This document shows, one piece after another, positions 1-8,016 of a DNA stretch of 64,000 nt. The position numbers and the translations under genes were made by a program. The notes beneath the pieces were generated by a model. It searched no databases, had not been told where the DNA came from, and saw only the letters and a program-made list of their open reading frames with translations. Each line of letters starts with the position of its first letter. Within the stretch, counting starts at the first letter, position 1. The DNA is from Streptomyces antibioticus (GTDB taxonomy: Bacteria; Actinomycetota; Actinomycetes; Streptomycetales; Streptomycetaceae), in contig NZ_KQ948433.1 of the NCBI RefSeq assembly GCF_001514065.1, forward strand, positions 360,695 through 424,694, written 5' to 3'.

Positions 1-69
1 CCCCTCTTGTCACCTCCCCCCGCTCCGACTTGTCACATAGACGAGAGCCGAGTCCGAGGAGGGGCTTGC

Positions 70-663
70 GTGAGCCACAACGAAGAGTCCGAGGCAGTAC
101 GGCCCCGCAAGGCCACCCGCACCGCCTGGGAGACACCGCGCGCCCCCAAGCCACGCCGGCCCCCGCGCCCCGACCCGGAGTTCACACCCCCGGCGGAGCC
201 ACCCGACTCCCGGCCGGAAACACCCGACCACGTTTCCACCGCGGCCGTACTGCTTCTGGAGCGGCTGTCCTCCCTGGAACGAGCGGTGCTTGTGCTGCGC
301 GAGATGCTCGGCTGCGACATGGCCGCGATCGCGGCGGCCGTGGGCCAGCCGGAAGTCGTCTGCCGTCAGCTCGCCGCCACCATCACCGCGCGCACCAACA
401 CCGGCACCCGTGCCTGGCCCCGTTTCATCACCGGCGCGAACCGGGTGGCCCGGCTGCTCGCGGCGGTCGTCCCGGCCCTGGTGTCCGTCGGCGTCACGAT
501 GCGCCCCACGGACACCGCCGCCGGCCCCGGCGCGCTCTTCCACGACCGCCACGGCACTCTCCTGGGCGCCCTGGCCCTCGACATCGCCGACGACCGCGTC
601 CGCACCATCCACTGGCTGCCCGCCACCGCGGTGGTCCGCGAGGAAACGGGGGAGCCCACATGA
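70..663 (+). CDS. sigma-70 region 4-like (HTH) regulatory protein
   Basis: Encodes about 197 residues. The GTG at 70 is chosen because a strong GAGGAGG ribosome site lies about 7 bases upstream; reading can extend to a TTG at 7 without such a site. The N-terminal 50 residues are Pro/Arg-rich and disordered. The middle (LERLSSLERAVLVLREML, then a short HTH-like stretch) looks like sigma-70 region 4, and the C-terminal half resembles the SnoaL-like tail of SigJ/ECF41 sigma factors (FHDRHGTLLGALALDIADD). No region 2 is visible, so this may be a truncated or regulatory derivative rather than a working sigma factor. It converges with the ebo operon. Family assignment comes from pattern reading only. 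Confidence 0.6.
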   Translation: MSHNEESEAVRPRKATRTAWETPRAPKPRRPPRPDPEFTPPAEPPDSRPETPDHVSTAAVLLLERLSSLERAVLVLREMLGCDMAAIAAAVGQPEVVCRQLAATITARTNTGTRAWPRFITGANRVARLLAAVVPALVSVGVTMRPTDTAAGPGALFHDRHGTLLGALALDIADDRVRTIHWLPATAVVREETGEPT

Positions 664-748
664 CCCCCCCACCGGCTGGCCCGCGCCGCGGGCCGGCCTC
701 GGACACGTGACGGTCCCGACGGTTTCCGTCAGTCCGTGTCAGTCCGTG

Positions 749-2197
749 TCAGTCCTTTGACAGGACGTCAGACCTGCCGTCCTCCACCACACGCAGGCCG
801 CGTCCTTCTCCCAGCCCCGCGAGATCCAGCAGCAGTTCCTTGACCTCGGTCGCCCCGTACCGCCCGCGCGCACCCCGCGGATCCGAGCACAGCAGCACCG
901 GCCCGTCCTGCGGACTGCCCGGCAGCCGGCCGTGCGTGCCCTTCACCGCCGCCGCGCCCGCGTCCAGCCCGATCGCGCTCATCAGATAGCGCATGCCGAG
1001 CTTCTTGCGGGCCAGCGCCACCGCGGTGCGTCCCTTCGCGGCGAGCGGCGCCGCCGGGTCGAAGAACAGCTCCGCGGGGTCGTACCCGGGCTTGCGGTGG
1101 ATCTCCACCAGCCGCGCGAAGTCCGGTGCGCGCTCGTCGTCCAGCCAGTAGTAGTACGTGAACCAGGCGTCCGGCTCGGCGACCAGCACCAGATCACCGG
1201 CCCGCTCATGGTCCAGGCCGTAGGCCGCCTTCTCCGCGTCGCCCAGCACCTCGGCCACGCCCGGCAGGCCGGCGCACACCTTGCGCACCAGCGGCAGATC
1301 CTCGGGATCGTCGACGTACACGTGCGCGACCTGGTGGTCGGCGACGGCGAACGCGCGTGACGTCCACGGGTCCAGGTACTCCATGCCGGCCTGGGTGTGC
1401 ACCCGCAGCAGGTTCTCGCGGCGCAGCGCACGGTTGACGTCGACCGGGCGGGAGGCCCGTGTGATGCCGTACTCCGACAGGGCCACCACGGTCGCCCCGC
1501 GCCGGCGCGCCGCCTCCAGGAGCGGGCCGAGCACCGCGTCCAGCTTCGCCGCGGCGGCTGCCGCCTTGCGCCCGTCCGGGCCGAAGCGCTGAAGGTCGTA
1601 GTCGAGGTGCGGGACGTAGACCAGCGTCAGATCCGGGTCGTGGCGCTCCATGATCTGTTGCGCGGCCCGGCAGATCCATGCGGAGGAGGCGATGCCCGCT
1701 CCGGGGCCCCAGTAGGAGAACAGGGGGAACTCGCCCAGTGCGGTGGTGAGTTCGTCGTGCAGCTCGGGCGGGTCGGTGTAGCAGTCGGGGTCCTTGCGGC
1801 CGTCGGCGTGGTAGACGGGCCGCGGGGTCACCGTCCAGTCGGTGTCCGCGCCCATCGCGTACCACCAGCAGATGTTGGCGACCGTGTACCCGGGGTGGCG
1901 GCGGCGCGCCGCGTCCCACAGCTTGTCGCCGCCGACGAGCTTGTTGTGCTGGCGCCACAGCAGGACTTCGCCGAGGTCACGGAAGTACCAGCCGTTGCCG
2001 ACGATGCCGTGCTCGCTGGGCGGGGCGCCGGTGAGCAGCGTGGCCTGCACCGAGCAGGTGACGGCGGGCAGCACCGGGGCGAGTTCGGCCTGCCAGCCCG
2101 TACGGGCGATCGCGGCCAGTCGCGGCATGTGCCTGAGCAGTCGCGGGGTGAGCCCGACGACGTCGAGCACGACCAGGGGAGTGGGCCGGGCGTTCAA
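749..2197 (-). CDS. alkaline phosphatase-superfamily phosphodiesterase / nucleotide pyrophosphatase, EboF-like
   Basis: 482 residues, last gene of the ebo-type operon. The fold is that of the alkaline phosphatase/NPP superfamily: an early metal-binding aspartate (VVLDVVGL, D12), a Thr/Ser-rich nucleophile region (TCSVQATLLTG), SEHGIVGN, and PHLDYDLQ for the second metal site. The usual late DHG is replaced by SEYGI. The TTG start overlaps the stop of the upstream TIM-barrel gene (TTGA), which implies translational coupling. In cyanobacterial ebo clusters the corresponding gene is eboF. The substrate is unknown; hydrolysis of a phosphodiester or pyrophosphate on a lipid or cyclitol intermediate is inference. 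Confidence 0.85.
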   Translation of the reverse strand: MNARPTPLVVLDVVGLTPRLLRHMPRLAAIARTGWQAELAPVLPAVTCSVQATLLTGAPPSEHGIVGNGWYFRDLGEVLLWRQHNKLVGGDKLWDAARRRHPGYTVANICWWYAMGADTDWTVTPRPVYHADGRKDPDCYTDPPELHDELTTALGEFPLFSYWGPGAGIASSAWICRAAQQIMERHDPDLTLVYVPHLDYDLQRFGPDGRKAAAAAAKLDAVLGPLLEAARRRGATVVALSEYGITRASRPVDVNRALRRENLLRVHTQAGMEYLDPWTSRAFAVADHQVAHVYVDDPEDLPLVRKVCAGLPGVAEVLGDAEKAAYGLDHERAGDLVLVAEPDAWFTYYYWLDDERAPDFARLVEIHRKPGYDPAELFFDPAAPLAAKGRTAVALARKKLGMRYLMSAIGLDAGAAAVKGTHGRLPGSPQDGPVLLCSDPRGARGRYGATEVKELLLDLAGLGEGRGLRVVEDGRSDVLSKD

Positions 2198-3363
2198 TGG
2201 ATCAGCTCCCTAACAGGTTGCCCGCGCAGTCCGAGAGCGAGCAGTTCGTCCCGGGCGAAGGCCACCTCGGCGGCGATACCGTCGGCCAACTGGCCTTCGG
2301 TGACAGGGCGTTGGTCGGTCGGCAGCACGTTCCAGGTGTACGTCTCCACCTCCAGGTGGTCGCACAGCGCCCGTTCGCCGCCGACGAGCACGCTCAGCGC
2401 GTCCCGCAGTACGTCGAGCGTGGCGTGCAGCGGCGGCTGCGGGGCGGCGTGCAGCGGCACGTGGTAGTGCACCCGCCATGGTCCGGGCAGCTCCGCGTCG
2501 AGCGCTTCGCCCAGGTCGTCGGCCGCGTGCCCGGCGGCGGACCTGGTCTGGTGCAGGAACCGGGGTTCGGCGTACCCGCGCAGCGCGTCGGCCGTCGCGG
2601 CCTGCTCCGGATGGTCCGCGCCGAGCGCGGCGGACACCTGCACCTTCACCACCGGCAGCCCCGCACCGGCCAGCCGGGCCAGCGCGTCCCGCGGTTCCTC
2701 CCAGCCGCACGCCAGATGAGCCAGGTCCAGACACACCCCGAGGTAACGGGTGTCGACGCCGGCCAGTGCGGCGGCGACCTGCTCGGTCGACTCCAGCACG
2801 CAGCCGGGCTCCGGTTCGAACCCGACGCGGATCAGCCGCCCGGTGCGCGCGTGCACGCCCTCAAGGCGTTCCGCGAGCTCGTCGAGCCGCCCCCGCGCCA
2901 CCGCCTGGTCGGCCACCGTCCACGGCGTACGCCAGGCCAGCGGCAGCGTCGACACCGACCCGCGGGCGGCGTCGTCGGGCAACAGCCCCGCCAGCACCCG
3001 GGCCAGGTCGAGGGTGTACGTCATCCGCGCGTCGCTCAGCCAGTCCGGCCGGTACACCGCGTGCTTGACCACCGGCGCGTGGAAGGCGCCGTAGGGAAAG
3101 CCGTTGCAGGTGACCACCTCCAGGCCGCGCGCGTCGAGGTCACGGCGCAGCCCCTCCACCGCGGCCGGGTCGGCGGCCAGCCGGGCGGCGACCGGCGCGG
3201 CCAGCCACAGCCCGACCCCGAGCCGCTCGACGCCCAGACCGCGCCGGGCCGGCACCGCGTACGTGTCCAACTGCCGCACGATCTCCGGCAGTTCCTCGCC
3301 GGCGTGGACATTGGTGCAGTACCCGAGATGGACGGTCTGCCCGTCGCGGTGGGCCAGCCGCAT
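2194..3363 (-). CDS. eboE: TIM-barrel sugar-phosphate isomerase-like protein, EboE-like
   Basis: 389 residues. Xylose-isomerase-like TIM barrel in which GFEPEPG and HYHVPLH supply acidic and histidine metal ligands. The opening LGYCTNVHAGEELPEI is, as far as I recall, typical of EboE ('metabolite traffic protein'). It starts with ATG one base inside the stop of the TatD-like gene (TGATG), and its own stop overlaps the phosphodiesterase start. A second TIM-barrel protein at 4993-5889 in the same operon shares the FEPEPG motif, so the operon holds two related barrels. Reaction unknown. Cluster membership is clear from context; the symbol rests on resemblance. Confidence 0.82.
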   Translation of the reverse strand: MRLAHRDGQTVHLGYCTNVHAGEELPEIVRQLDTYAVPARRGLGVERLGVGLWLAAPVAARLAADPAAVEGLRRDLDARGLEVVTCNGFPYGAFHAPVVKHAVYRPDWLSDARMTYTLDLARVLAGLLPDDAARGSVSTLPLAWRTPWTVADQAVARGRLDELAERLEGVHARTGRLIRVGFEPEPGCVLESTEQVAAALAGVDTRYLGVCLDLAHLACGWEEPRDALARLAGAGLPVVKVQVSAALGADHPEQAATADALRGYAEPRFLHQTRSAAGHAADDLGEALDAELPGPWRVHYHVPLHAAPQPPLHATLDVLRDALSVLVGGERALCDHLEVETYTWNVLPTDQRPVTEGQLADGIAAEVAFARDELLALGLRGQPVRELIH

Positions 3364-4217
3364 CAGCTGCCTCCGCGGGCGATGGAGTTCCCGGCGAACG
3401 CGGAGGCCGCCTCACCCGCCGTCCCGGACAGGTCCAGCCGTCCGGACTGCCCGTAGAACTCGATCGGGTTGCGCCACAGCACCCGGTCCACGTCGTCCTC
3501 GCTGAACCCGGCGTCGAGCATCGCCTGCCCGGTGGCGCGGGTGAGCAGCGGGTCACTGCGCCCCCAGTCGGCGGCGGAGTTCACCAGGATCCGGTCCGGC
3601 CCCCACTCCCGCAGCACCACCGCCATGCGCTCCGGCGACATCTTGGTGTCCGGGTAGATGGAGAACCCCATCCAGCAGCCGCTGTCCGCGATCTGACCGA
3701 CGGTCACCTCGTTGAGGTGGTCGACGACGACCCGGCCCGGGTCGATCCCCGACTCCCGCACGACGTCCAGGGTGCGGCGGGTGCCGCGCTGCTTGTCGCG
3801 GTGCGGGGTGTGCACCAGTACCGGCAGGTCGTGCACGACGGCCAGGGCGAGCTGGGCCGCGAACACCTCGTCCTCGGCCGGGGTCATCGAGTCGTAGCCG
3901 ATCTCGCCCACCGCGACCACGCCGTCCCTGGCGAGGTAGCGCGGCAGCGCGCCGAGCACCTCGCGGCAGCGCGGGTCGTTGGCCTCCTTGGGGTTCAGCG
4001 CGAGGGCGCAGTAGTGGCGGATGCCGAACTGGCTCGCGCGGAACGGCTCCCAGCCGGTCAGCGAGTCGAAGTAGTCGGTGAAGGACCCGGCGCTCGTGCG
4101 CGGCTGGCCGAGCCAGAAGGCCGGCTCGACGAGCGCGCGCACACCGGCGGCCGCCATCCGCTCGTAGTCGTCGGTGGTCCGTGAGGTCATGTGGATGTGC
4201 GGGTCGAAGATGCGCAT
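3363..4217 (-). CDS. eboB: TatD-family metal-dependent hydrolase, EboB-like
   Basis: 284 residues starting at the ATG at 4217 (MRIFDPHIHMTSR); reading upstream only enters the EboA gene in another frame. Metal-ligand motifs of the amidohydrolase/TatD barrel are present: DPHIH at the N-terminus, VGEIGYD, VLVHTPH, VVVDHLNE, and a late NSAADWG aspartate. The start overlaps the EboA stop as TGATG. In cyanobacteria the equivalent EboB belongs to the export machinery for the scytonemin monomer. The TatD fold suggests hydrolysis, but the substrate is not known. Confidence 0.85.
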   Translation of the reverse strand: MRIFDPHIHMTSRTTDDYERMAAAGVRALVEPAFWLGQPRTSAGSFTDYFDSLTGWEPFRASQFGIRHYCALALNPKEANDPRCREVLGALPRYLARDGVVAVGEIGYDSMTPAEDEVFAAQLALAVVHDLPVLVHTPHRDKQRGTRRTLDVVRESGIDPGRVVVDHLNEVTVGQIADSGCWMGFSIYPDTKMSPERMAVVLREWGPDRILVNSAADWGRSDPLLTRATGQAMLDAGFSEDDVDRVLWRNPIEFYGQSGRLDLSGTAGEAASAFAGNSIARGGS

Positions 4218-4996
4218 CAGACTGTCTTCTCCTTGAACTCTGCGGACCGTGCCGACGCCGTGTCGCCGATCCCCCTTTGCGGTGTGGACCGCACCCACTC
4301 CGGGTCGCTGATCAGCGCCAGCAGGACGGTCGCGTCGTCGGGCAGGGACCGTCCGGCGGCCCGCCGTTCGTCGTCCAGGTCGGCCAGCATCCGGGCCAGT
4401 TCACCGTCGGCCCGCCGGTCCAGGTCGGCCACGGCGGTCAGCGGTATCTCCATGAACACGCACTTGAGGACGGCCTGCCGCCACATCCCGTCGTCGAGCC
4501 GACGGGCGGCGGACCCGACCGCGGCGGCCACCAGACGCGGGTCGTTGGTACGGATCGCGTCGTCCAGCAGCTCCACCGAGGCGGCCCCGATGTCGAGCCC
4601 CTGCGGCACGTCCGGCGCGCCGGCCGGGCCCTGCGGCCCGCCCGCCGCACCGGCCCCGGCGTTCGGGCCCGACAGGGCGCGCAGCACCGCGCGCTTCTCC
4701 GCCGCACCGCCCTGCCAGTACAGGGCGGTGACCAGCCGGGCCAGTGCCGTCCCGCGCAGCGGCAGCGCGGTCAGCAGCAGCACCCGCGCCGCGTCGTCGA
4801 CGCTCCAGCCCGCGAGTTCCGGGCCGGCCCCGGCGAGTGGGCCCCGGCCGCAGCGCCGGCCCACGGCGGGGAACCGCATGGTGATCGCGTCCGGGTTCTG
4901 CGCCACCTGCCAGCGGGCGTCACCCAGCCACTGCGGGTCGGTGACCTGGTTCTTCAACACGTCGGTCAGTAGGTCTGCGAGATGTCGGGCGGTCAC
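4217..4996 (-). CDS. eboA: EboA-domain protein
   Basis: 259 residues from a GTG at 4996 that overlaps the preceding stop (GTGA). Helix-rich protein without membrane segments or catalytic motifs. The conserved-looking stretches are DDAARVLLLTALPL, ALYWQGGAAEKRAVLRAL, DDAIRTNDPRLVAAA and MWRQAVLKCVFMEIPL, the last of which I associate with EboA (HEAT-like or helical repeat). A Gly/Ala/Pro-rich insert near residues 110-130 is probably a loop. EboA has no assigned biochemical function; presence in the middle of this operon is the main support. Confidence in the family is fairly high because neighbours on both sides are also ebo-type. Confidence 0.8.
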   Translation of the reverse strand: MTARHLADLLTDVLKNQVTDPQWLGDARWQVAQNPDAITMRFPAVGRRCGRGPLAGAGPELAGWSVDDAARVLLLTALPLRGTALARLVTALYWQGGAAEKRAVLRALSGPNAGAGAAGGPQGPAGAPDVPQGLDIGAASVELLDDAIRTNDPRLVAAAVGSAARRLDDGMWRQAVLKCVFMEIPLTAVADLDRRADGELARMLADLDDERRAAGRSLPDDATVLLALISDPEWVRSTPQRGIGDTASARSAEFKEKTV

Positions 4997-5889
4997 AGGG
5001 AGACCTCCTCCGCTACACGGGTCGCGCTCAGGAACTCGGCCGCGGCACGGGCGTGGGTCAGGAACGCCAGCGACGTGCGCGCGACCGCGGGGGCGGCATG
5101 GGAGTGGCGGGGCAGCTCCACGGCCGTCAGCCCCCGGTATCCGGTCTCCGCCAGGGCCCGCAGCGCGGCCGGGAAGTCGACCTCGCCGGAGCCGAACTCC
5201 AGATGCTCGTGCACGCCCCGCCGCATGTCGTCGATCTGCACGTTCACCAGGTACGGGCCGGCCTTGGTGACACACTCCGCCACCGGCAGCGGCTCGACGC
5301 AGCGGCAGTGCCCGATGTCGAGCGTCAGCCCGAAGCAGTCCGGCGCGCCGAGCCTGCCGCGCAGCGCGAACCAGTCGTCGAGGGTCTCCACCAGCATCCC
5401 GGGCTCCGGTTCGAACCCCAGCCGTACGCCCGCCGCGTCGGCCGCGTCCACCACCTCGGCGCAGCCCCGCACCAGCCGGTCCCAGGCCATCCCCCGCGAC
5501 ACCGCGGAGGGCCGGATGCCGGCCCAGAACGAGACGGCCTCCGCCCCCAGGTCCGCCCCGATGTCCACGGCCCGCCGCAGGAAGTCGAGCCGGGCCGCGG
5601 GTTCGTCGTCGAGGAGGGTCGGGGCGTGCTTGCGCCACGGGTCGAGGAGAAAGCGGGCGCCGGTCTCGATGACGACGGCGAGCCCGAGCCGGTCCAGGCG
5701 GGCCGCCAACGCCTCGACGCGGCGGGGCAGTTCCGGTGCGAACGGGTTCAGATGGTCGTGGTCGAGGGTGAGCGCGACGCCCTCGTAGCCGAGGTCGGCG
5801 ATGACGGCGAGCGCGTCCTCCAGGCGGTGGTTGGCGAACCCGTTGGTGCCGTAGCCGAAGCGTATGTCCGAGGAGGTCATGGGGCTCAT
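4993..5889 (-). CDS. TIM-barrel sugar-phosphate isomerase/epimerase family protein
   Basis: 298 residues, AP-endonuclease-2/xylose-isomerase-like barrel. Candidate metal ligands are the glutamate of GFEPEPG, the DIGHCRC histidine/aspartate and HLEFGSGEVDF. The N-terminal IRFGYGTNGFANHRLEDAL marks a family found next to UbiA-type genes in actinobacterial ebo clusters. ATG overlaps the prenyltransferase stop (ATGA) and its own stop overlaps eboA. It resembles the EboE-like barrel downstream but is about 90 residues shorter. Likely acts on a sugar or cyclitol phosphate; inference only. Confidence 0.82.
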   Translation of the reverse strand: MSPMTSSDIRFGYGTNGFANHRLEDALAVIADLGYEGVALTLDHDHLNPFAPELPRRVEALAARLDRLGLAVVIETGARFLLDPWRKHAPTLLDDEPAARLDFLRRAVDIGADLGAEAVSFWAGIRPSAVSRGMAWDRLVRGCAEVVDAADAAGVRLGFEPEPGMLVETLDDWFALRGRLGAPDCFGLTLDIGHCRCVEPLPVAECVTKAGPYLVNVQIDDMRRGVHEHLEFGSGEVDFPAALRALAETGYRGLTAVELPRHSHAAPAVARTSLAFLTHARAAAEFLSATRVAEEVSL

Positions 5890-6740
5890 GTCGGCGACAC
5901 CCGGCCCGCCAGGACTCGGCCGATCGGTGCGCAGGCGGCCACCGCCGCCGCCGCGCCGGGCCGCGCCGACCGTGCCACGAGCGCACCCTGCAAGGTCGGC
6001 AGATTGGTGATCCCGGCCGCGACCGCGGCCCGTACGCTGCCCGCGTCCGGTGTGGCCAGAGCCCGCACCTGGGCGTCCCCGTAACCGGCCGCGTACCAGG
6101 CGGCCAGCGAGCCGACCAGCCCCGGTCGGGGCGCGCGTCCCGAGGCGGCGAGCGCGACCCCGGCGGTCGCGGCCAGCGTCGCCCCCGGCAGCAGCCGGCC
6201 GGTGCCGGACACCTCACGGCGCGAGAGCGCGGTGACGGTGTAGGTGTGCGCGGCGACGGTGAGCGCCGGCACGAGCGCGCCGCGCCAGCCGCCCCGGCGG
6301 GTGCTCGCACCGAGGAGCACGTCCAGCGCACGGCAGGCGGCCATGCCGGCCGGCCCCGCGGCGGTGCCCTTCAGCTGCACGTCGTACGCCCACACCGCAC
6401 CGGTCAGCGGCACCGCCACCGCGAGCGCCCTGCGGCCCCCGGCCAGTGCGGCGAGCGTCAGTCCGGCCGCGCTGAGCCCGGCCGCGACTCCCAGCGCGGC
6501 CCGGGCGCTGATCCGGCCGGACGGGATCGGCCGGTCGGGACGCTCCTTCGCGTCCAGGTCCCGGTCCGCCCAGTCGTTGGCGGCCATCCCCGCCCAGTAC
6601 AGGCAGACCGCGGCGGCGGAGAGCCCTGCGGTGCGCGGGCCGAGGGTGCCCGCGGCGGCGGCACCGGCCACGGCGTCTCCCGGCACCGACAGCGCGGCGG
6701 GCGCGCGGACCAGGTCGACGAGATCCCGGGGTGTGGTCAT
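5886..6740 (-). CDS. eboC: UbiA-family prenyltransferase, EboC-like
   Basis: 284 residues with about eight hydrophobic segments. The first aspartate-rich motif is NDWADRDLDAKERPDRP (NDxxDxxxD, Mg-diphosphate binding); the second is weaker, near WAYDVQLKG. This is the polyprenyl-transfer signature of membrane UbiA enzymes. The ATG at 6740 overlaps the inositol-phosphate synthase stop (ATGA). Actinobacterial members are annotated, as I recall, as the SCO3242 family. Directly behind a cyclitol-phosphate synthase, the simplest reading is that a cyclitol or its derivative is the acceptor for a prenyl chain, giving a membrane lipid. That product is not established. Confidence 0.87.
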   Translation of the reverse strand: MTTPRDLVDLVRAPAALSVPGDAVAGAAAAGTLGPRTAGLSAAAVCLYWAGMAANDWADRDLDAKERPDRPIPSGRISARAALGVAAGLSAAGLTLAALAGGRRALAVAVPLTGAVWAYDVQLKGTAAGPAGMAACRALDVLLGASTRRGGWRGALVPALTVAAHTYTVTALSRREVSGTGRLLPGATLAATAGVALAASGRAPRPGLVGSLAAWYAAGYGDAQVRALATPDAGSVRAAVAAGITNLPTLQGALVARSARPGAAAAVAACAPIGRVLAGRVSPT

Positions 6741-7891
6741 CGGCCGCCGCCCGGTGCGGTGCTGAGGCCGGCGAGGTAGGTGCGCAGCGCCTCCCACTGG
6801 GCGTGCAGTGCGTGGTCGACGTCGCCCAGCGGGTCCTTGAAGAAGTAGGAGAGCGACTCCAGCGGCCCGGTGTGTCCGGCCTCGTGCGCGGCGGCGGTGA
6901 TCCGGGCCAGGTCCAGGACGAGCGGCGCCGCGAGCGCCGAGTCGCAGCCCTGCCAGGTGAACTGCAGGCACATGCCGGTGCCGAGGAACCCGTCGAAGGT
7001 GATCAGGTCCCAGGCCGTCTTGAAGTCGCCGATGTCGGCGACGTAGTCGATGCGGGTGTCGCCGTCGGGCGCATAGCCGAGGGTCTCGTGCAGCACCCGC
7101 TGCTTGCTGGCCGTCTTCGCGGCGTTGGCCTGCGGGTCGGTGAGGCTGGCGCCGTCGCCGCCGCCGAGCAGGTTGATGCCGGACCAGGAGCGCACCGAGA
7201 GGTTGCGCATCGCGAACATGGGCGCCAGCACCGACTTCAGCAGTGTCTCGCCGGTCTTGCCGTCGTGGCCTGCGTAGGGCAGGCCGCGCTCGGCGGCGAG
7301 CTCGGCGAGCGCCGGCAGCCGGGCTCCGGTGGAGGGGGTGAAGTCGACGAACGCGCAGCCCGCTTCGAAGGCCGCGTAGGCGTACAGCGAGCTGGGCGGC
7401 AGCACCCTGCCCGGCGCGGCGAGCGCGGCGGTCAGCGCGGCCAGGTCGGAGTGCGCGGGATGCGCGGGCGGGGCGGGTTCGGTGGAGGACACGTTGACCA
7501 CCACCACCCGGTCCAGGCCGTGCCGTCCGGCGAACGCCCTGAGGTCGTCGGCGATCAGTGCCGCGTCCTCGGCCTGGGTGGCGGCGGCCGGGGCGGGCCG
7601 CAGGTTCGCCTCCACCGCGTCGAGGTCCTGCTCCAGCGCCTGCACCAGCCGGGCCGGCACGACGCCGGCGGCGGCCAGCTGCTCGGCCTTCTTGGCCACG
7701 GGGACCGTGGTCACGTCGTGACCGCCGAAGACCAGGTCGCCGAAGCCGGGCAGCGCCGTCACGTCCAGCGCGGGATGAGCGGTCACGCAGCCCACCGGGT
7801 CGGCCAGCCCGGCACGCAGCGCGAGCGCCCCGATCACGCTGGTGGTGGCGACGGATCCGCGGGCACCGATGAACCAGATGCCAGCACGCAC
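6737..7891 (-). CDS. myo-inositol-1(3)-phosphate synthase, first gene of the ebo-type operon
   Basis: 384 residues. Converts glucose-6-phosphate to L-myo-inositol-1-phosphate using NAD. The N-terminal Rossmann motif GARGSVATTSVIG, the central LLGGGDGASLTDPQA and KTGETLLKSVLAP (active-site lysine region), and SYFFKDP near the end are characteristic. Start is the GTG at 7891, where GGAGA lies about 5 bases upstream. No ATG occurs nearby and longer readings run back through the preceding terminator. First gene of a seven-gene unit. In cyanobacterial ebo clusters this place is taken by a dehydroquinate-synthase-like cyclase (EboD); here a different cyclase that also makes a cyclitol is used. Confidence 0.92.
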   Translation of the reverse strand: MRAGIWFIGARGSVATTSVIGALALRAGLADPVGCVTAHPALDVTALPGFGDLVFGGHDVTTVPVAKKAEQLAAAGVVPARLVQALEQDLDAVEANLRPAPAAATQAEDAALIADDLRAFAGRHGLDRVVVVNVSSTEPAPPAHPAHSDLAALTAALAAPGRVLPPSSLYAYAAFEAGCAFVDFTPSTGARLPALAELAAERGLPYAGHDGKTGETLLKSVLAPMFAMRNLSVRSWSGINLLGGGDGASLTDPQANAAKTASKQRVLHETLGYAPDGDTRIDYVADIGDFKTAWDLITFDGFLGTGMCLQFTWQGCDSALAAPLVLDLARITAAAHEAGHTGPLESLSYFFKDPLGDVDHALHAQWEALRTYLAGLSTAPGGGR

Positions 7892-7958
7892 GATTGTCTC
7901 CTTCGGGATCACACGTTCGGCAACGAACGCAATGGATCTTGTGGTCTGTGTGCGCTGC

Positions 7959-7995
7959 GGGCCGGACCGGACCTCTGAGCGGTCCGGTCCGGCCC
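7959..7995 (-). terminator. perfect 15-bp hairpin between the ScyD/E-like gene and the ebo-type operon
   Basis: Arms 7959-7973 and 7981-7995 are exact inverted repeats (GGGCCGGACCGGACC and its complement) around a 7-base loop. No T-run follows, as is common in Streptomyces. It sits 22 bases past the stop of the 8017-9216 gene and about 70 bases before the first ebo gene, so the propeller gene is probably transcribed separately from the operon. Confidence 0.75.
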
Positions 7996-8016
7996 GCGCG
8001 CGGGACGACCGGTCGG

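Noticed and set aside
1206-1958. Many long overlapping frames opposite or out of phase with clear genes (for example here and at 10085-12079, 12220-14082, 28002-29501)
   Set aside because: Arg/Pro/Gly-rich shadows expected in very GC-rich coding DNA; the called genes have recognised families and start signals.
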